DNA of 8,880 nucleotides from DATARH01 sp035504235 (GTDB lineage Bacteria; Pseudomonadota; Alphaproteobacteria; ATCC43930; CGMCC-115725), in contig DATJSH010000163.1 in the NCBI GenBank assembly GCA_035504235.1, positions 1-8,880 of the forward strand, read 5' to 3'. The notes beneath the pieces were generated by a model. The model saw only the letters and a program-made list of their open reading frames with translations. It did no database searches and had not been told where the DNA came from. Of this stretch, positions 6,198-8,880 are shown in pieces (within the stretch, counting starts at the first letter, position 1; every line of letters starts with the position of its first letter). The translations under genes and the position numbers were made by a program.

Positions 6198-7323
6198 ATT
6201 CCTTCAAGATCTCGTCGGTGTGCTCGCCCTGGTCCGGGGTGTATTTGAGACGCTCGGGCTGCGGGAAGGCGCTCATGTGAATCGGTTGGCCGACGATGTC
6301 GAACACGCCGATCTTCGGGTGGTCGACCGGGCGGCGGATTTTCAGGTGCTTGACCTGCGGATCGGCGAACACCTGGTCGATCGTGTTGATCGGGCCGCAC
6401 GGCACACCGGCCTTGCTCAGCTCGTCGACCCAGAACTTGCTCGGCTTCGATTTGACGACATCGGTAAGGTGGGCGATCAGTGCCGGGCGGTTCTTTGAGC
6501 GCGCTTGCTGGGTCGCGAAGTCAGGGTTGGACGAGAGGTCCTTATCGCCGGCGACCTCGCAGAACTTCTTCCACAGACTGTCGCCCGAGGCGGCGATGTT
6601 GATAAAGCCGTCGGCGGTCTGAAACATGCCGGTGCCGGGCGAGGTGGGATGGAAATTGCCCTCCTGCTTCGCCACCTCGCCCTTCATCGTGTAGCGCGAC
6701 GCCTGGAAGTCGAGCATGAAAATCTGCGCCTCGAGCAGCGAAGTGTGCACCCATTGCCCCTCGCCGGTGCGTTCGCGCGCCAAGAGCGCCAGAGTGATGC
6801 CGTTGGCGAGGAGGATCCCGGCCGAGGTGTCGTTGATCGCGATGCCGACGCGGGTCGGCCCCTGGCCGGGATGGCCGGTGATCGACATGAGGCCGCCCAT
6901 GCCTTGGGCGATCTGGTCGACCCCAGCCCGGCCTTCATAAGGCCCGTCCTGGCCGAAGCCCGAGATGCTGCCATAGACGATGCGCGGGTTGACTTGTCTC
7001 ACCGCCTCGTAATCGATGCCGAGCCGATGTTTCACGGTCGACTTGAAATTCTCGACGATGACGTCGGCCTTTTTTGCCATCGTCATAAAGACCTCGTGCC
7101 CTTCCTTGGACTTGAGGTTCAAGGTCAGCGAACGCTTGTTGCGATGGAGGTTCTGGAAGTCCGGGCCATCGCGGCGGCTGCCGGTGGCGTCGGTCGCCTC
7201 GCCCGGCTGCTCGATCTTGATGACATTGGCGCCCCAATCGGCGAGTTGGCGCACCGCGGTGGGGCCGGCGCGATGGGCGGTCAGGTCGAGCACGAGAAAG
7301 CCGTTCAAGGGCAGCGCGGTCAT
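6145..7323 (-). CDS. CaiB/BaiF class III CoA-transferase (second copy)
   Basis: Same enzyme family as the copy at 3570-4739 but clearly diverged from it, so not a recent duplicate. 392 residues, full length. Family landmarks: 'LNGFLVLDLTAHRAGPTAVR' (6-25), 'LADWGANVIKIEQPGE' (27-42), 'NKRSLTLNLKSKEG' (62-75), 'VIVENFKSTVKHRLGIDY' (88-105), 'SISGFGQDGPY' (119-129), catalytic Asp165 in 'GIAINDTSAGI', and 'TGEGQWVHTSLLEAQ' thereafter; the C-terminus ends 'SPADIAALHEKRAV'. The ATG at 7323 has GGAGA five bases upstream, an excellent ribosome site. 146 bp separate it from the adenylation gene upstream on the same strand, so it may have its own promoter. The SLATT-like fragment follows within a few bases of its stop, meaning its original 3' flank was probably replaced. 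Substrates are not assignable. Confidence 0.95.
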   Translation of the reverse strand: MTALPLNGFLVLDLTAHRAGPTAVRQLADWGANVIKIEQPGEATDATGSRRDGPDFQNLHRNKRSLTLNLKSKEGHEVFMTMAKKADVIVENFKSTVKHRLGIDYEAVRQVNPRIVYGSISGFGQDGPYEGRAGVDQIAQGMGGLMSITGHPGQGPTRVGIAINDTSAGILLANGITLALLARERTGEGQWVHTSLLEAQIFMLDFQASRYTMKGEVAKQEGNFHPTSPGTGMFQTADGFINIAASGDSLWKKFCEVAGDKDLSSNPDFATQQARSKNRPALIAHLTDVVKSKPSKFWVDELSKAGVPCGPINTIDQVFADPQVKHLKIRRPVDHPKIGVFDIVGQPIHMSAFPQPERLKYTPDQGEHTDEILKEFGYSPADIAALHEKRAV

Positions 7324-7353
7324 GGGTGTCTCCGGATCGGCATGGTTGCCGCT

Positions 7354-7365
7354 ATGCTACAGCAT
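7354..7365. promoter_or_regulatory. Short inverted repeat upstream of the second CoA-transferase
   Basis: ATGCT-AC-AGCAT is a perfect 5-bp inverted repeat centred about 36 bp before the CoA-transferase ATG, in an otherwise gene-free 146-bp gap. Placement suits an operator, but such short palindromes occur by chance. Weak ATGACG and TAGCAT boxes with a 17-nt spacer overlap it on the minus strand. The rest of the gap (7366-7469) holds only a CGGCGCGCCG palindrome near 7456-7466 without a T-run. Confidence 0.22.
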
Positions 7366-7469
7366 GTTGTTTCTGTCGTCATACCGGCGGGACGGCGGGT
7401 GCATAGAACGGCGAGGATTACCCCAAGGTGCTGATCGGCTTTGCCAGGAGACCTTCGGCGCGCCGTAGT

Positions 7470-8880
7470 TCAGCGCGGAGCGCCGCGCCGCTCGGCAGCC
7501 TCGTACCATGCCTTCACCGCGCCACGGTCGATCTTGCCGTTTTCGTTGTACGGCATCTCCTCAATCTGCATCACTGCTCGCGGCACGGCGGCCTCGTCGA
7601 GCCGAGCGGTCAAGGCGTCCATTACCTCGTACTGATCGAATGGCGTCGTGCCGTGGCGTTCGACCACCGCGACAAGATAGTCGCCGCGGCTCAGCACGCA
7701 CACCACCGGCCAGCCGATCTCGCGCAGCGCTGCCGCGACCTCGTCGAGCTCGATGCGGACGCCTTTGACTTTGACCTGGAAGTCCATCCGTTCCTTGAAA
7801 AAGACGTGACCGCCTCGACGCTCTGCCCAATCACCGGTGAAGCAGCCGGGGACGGAGCGGCCGCCGACCGTAACCTCGCGAAATCGCTCGGATGACTGCT
7901 CAGGATCGCTCCAGTATTCGGTGGCAAGCTGAGGCCCGGTGATGACGATTTCGCCTTCATCGGCGTGGCTTCCGCCGACGAGATGCAGGCCCATCCCCGG
8001 GATCGGCTCGCCGAGCGCGACGCTCGCCCCGCACGCGCCTTCATAATCACCGGCCGTCAACACCAGCGAGGTCATCGACACAGTGGCCTCGGTCGGCCCG
8101 TAGGTGTTCTGTATTATGACGTGCGGGCACGCCGCGAAGATCGCCCGCAAATACTGAGGCAGCAATGGCTCACCGCAGAAATTCAGCCAGCGCAGCGAAG
8201 CGAGATTGTCGGCGGTGATGCTGTCGGCCCGCATCATCAGGCTGATCACACTGGGCACCGAGTTCCAGACGGTGATCTTTTCGCGGGTAATCATGCGCGC
8301 GGGGAACAGGCGATCGCCCTTGCCCTGGACCGGGAATAGCGTCGCCCCGGCACAAAGCGTGCCATAAATCTCCATCACGCTGAAATCGAAGCCGATATTG
8401 GCGTATTGCGACACCCGGTCGTCGGCACCGAACATGCGCGAGCCACGCATCCAGCCGACATAATGATCGAGCGCGGTGCGCGGGATCACCACGCCTTTGG
8501 GCGCCCCCGTCGAGCCTGAGGTAAAGATCACATAAGCGATGCGGTGACGGCGCCGTGCGTCGTCGGGCAACGGCTTGTCGGGTGCGTCCGCGGGCAGCAG
8601 CAGCATCGCCCCGGCCGACTCGGCCAGCAGGCCCGTGGCGATGTCGCCATCGCCGACGATGATGTCTGGCTGAAGCTGCCGCGCGATCCGTCGCAGTTTC
8701 AGAATCGGCGAATCGACGTTGACTGGCGTGTAGTAGCCTCCCGCGAGGGCAGCTCCGAGCATCGCGGCGTAAGCCTCGGCGCCGGAAGGCAGAGCGATCA
8801 GCACACGCGGCTCGGGAAAGCGGGCGAAGGCTTGCGCGAGGCGGCGTGCGCGCTGGGCCAACTCCTCGTAGCTGACAGCT
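7470..8880 (-). CDS. Stand-alone DltA-like amino-acid adenylation enzyme (5' end off window)
   Basis: ANL-superfamily enzyme that activates an amino acid as aminoacyl-AMP and loads it on a carrier protein. The frame is open to the right edge and the visible N-terminus 'AVSYEELAQRARRLAQAF' corresponds to the early core, so only a short 5' part is missing. In the 469 visible residues (numbered from the edge): P-loop 'FTSGSTGAPKGV' (119-130), 'IGFDFSVMEIYG' (162-173) whose Asp165 matches the amino-group-binding Asp, 'NFCGEPL' (233-239), 'NTYGPTEATV' (258-267), 'TGDW' (348-351), hinge Asp366 in 'ERMDFQVKVKGVRIELDEV', and catalytic Lys449 in 'ENGKIDR'. It ends soon after with no carrier or condensation domain. 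The overall pattern, including 'WNSVPSVI' and the FCGE cysteine, is closest to D-alanine:carrier ligase DltA rather than modular NRPS. Substrate and partner carrier lie outside the window. Confidence 0.9.
   Translation of the reverse strand, partial: AVSYEELAQRARRLAQAFARFPEPRVLIALPSGAEAYAAMLGAALAGGYYTPVNVDSPILKLRRIARQLQPDIIVGDGDIATGLLAESAGAMLLLPADAPDKPLPDDARRRHRIAYVIFTSGSTGAPKGVVIPRTALDHYVGWMRGSRMFGADDRVSQYANIGFDFSVMEIYGTLCAGATLFPVQGKGDRLFPARMITREKITVWNSVPSVISLMMRADSITADNLASLRWLNFCGEPLLPQYLRAIFAACPHVIIQNTYGPTEATVSMTSLVLTAGDYEGACGASVALGEPIPGMGLHLVGGSHADEGEIVITGPQLATEYWSDPEQSSERFREVTVGGRSVPGCFTGDWAERRGGHVFFKERMDFQVKVKGVRIELDEVAAALREIGWPVVCVLSRGDYLVAVVERHGTTPFDQYEVMDALTARLDEAAVPRAVMQIEEMPYNENGKIDRGAVKAWYEAAERRGAPR

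Noticed and set aside
6505..7434. 309-residue plus-strand open frame
   Set aside because: It is antisense to the second CoA-transferase, whose motifs and catalytic Asp are unmistakable. The plus-strand product is Arg/Val/Asp-rich with no domain, as expected of a mirror frame in GC-rich DNA.
7456..7467. CGGCGCGCCG palindrome as a terminator after the adenylation gene
   Set aside because: The stem is only five base pairs with no loop and there is no T-run on the minus strand.
8859..8861. TTG as a genuine start of the adenylation enzyme
   Set aside because: In-frame residues upstream to the window edge (AVSYEE) continue the adenylation-domain core, so the gene simply runs off the window.
1..8880. 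CRISPR arrays, tRNA or rRNA genes, complete insertion sequences
   Set aside because: No regularly spaced repeats, no tRNA-like cloverleaf with a TTCGA-type arm, no transposase frame and no terminal repeats were seen on either strand.

Overview
The window is GC-rich DNA, fully coding in style, from what is probably an alphaproteobacterium of the Hyphomicrobiales (Bradyrhizobium / Xanthobacteraceae-like). The grounds are the third-position G/C bias, several class III CoA-transferases and alpha-hydroxy-acid oxidases close together, a secreted protein with a 'PDVSVTAPR' linker after its signal peptide, and a hairpin repeat whose translation gives the familiar spurious 'HCEERSDKAIS' peptide. The assignment is by pattern only; no search was run. 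Both window edges cut through genes.

Layout, left to right. 1-812 (-): 5' two-thirds of an FMN-dependent alpha-hydroxy-acid oxidase/dehydrogenase. 884-1557 (-): a two-gene type II toxin-antitoxin module (Phd/YefM-like antitoxin, then overlapping PIN-domain toxin), with a promoter/operator candidate that suggests a leaderless antitoxin mRNA. 1645-3569 (+): a tight two-gene operon of an aldo/keto reductase and an unusual HpcH/HpaI-family aldolase. 3570-4739 (-): a CaiB/BaiF CoA-transferase whose stop codon directly abuts the aldolase stop. 4753-4838: an imperfect inverted-repeat element. 4930-5691 (+): an unrecognised exported protein with six cysteines. 5721-6197 (-): a 2TM SLATT-like membrane protein that seems to have lost its 5' part. 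6145-7323 (-): a second CaiB/BaiF CoA-transferase. 7470-8880 (-): a stand-alone DltA-like amino-acid adenylation enzyme running off the right edge.

How it fits together (inference): the oxidase, reductase, aldolase and two CoA-transferases read as a catabolic island for hydroxy/oxo acids and their CoA thioesters, but no substrate can be named. The toxin-antitoxin pair and the SLATT fragment lie in visibly less GC-rich stretches and look like acquired accessory DNA lodged between metabolic genes. No complete new defence system is visible. The most unusual signals are the aldolase with Glu where the substrate-binding Arg is expected, the truncated SLATT gene, the leaderless antitoxin promoter, and the DltA-like enzyme in an apparently Gram-negative genome.
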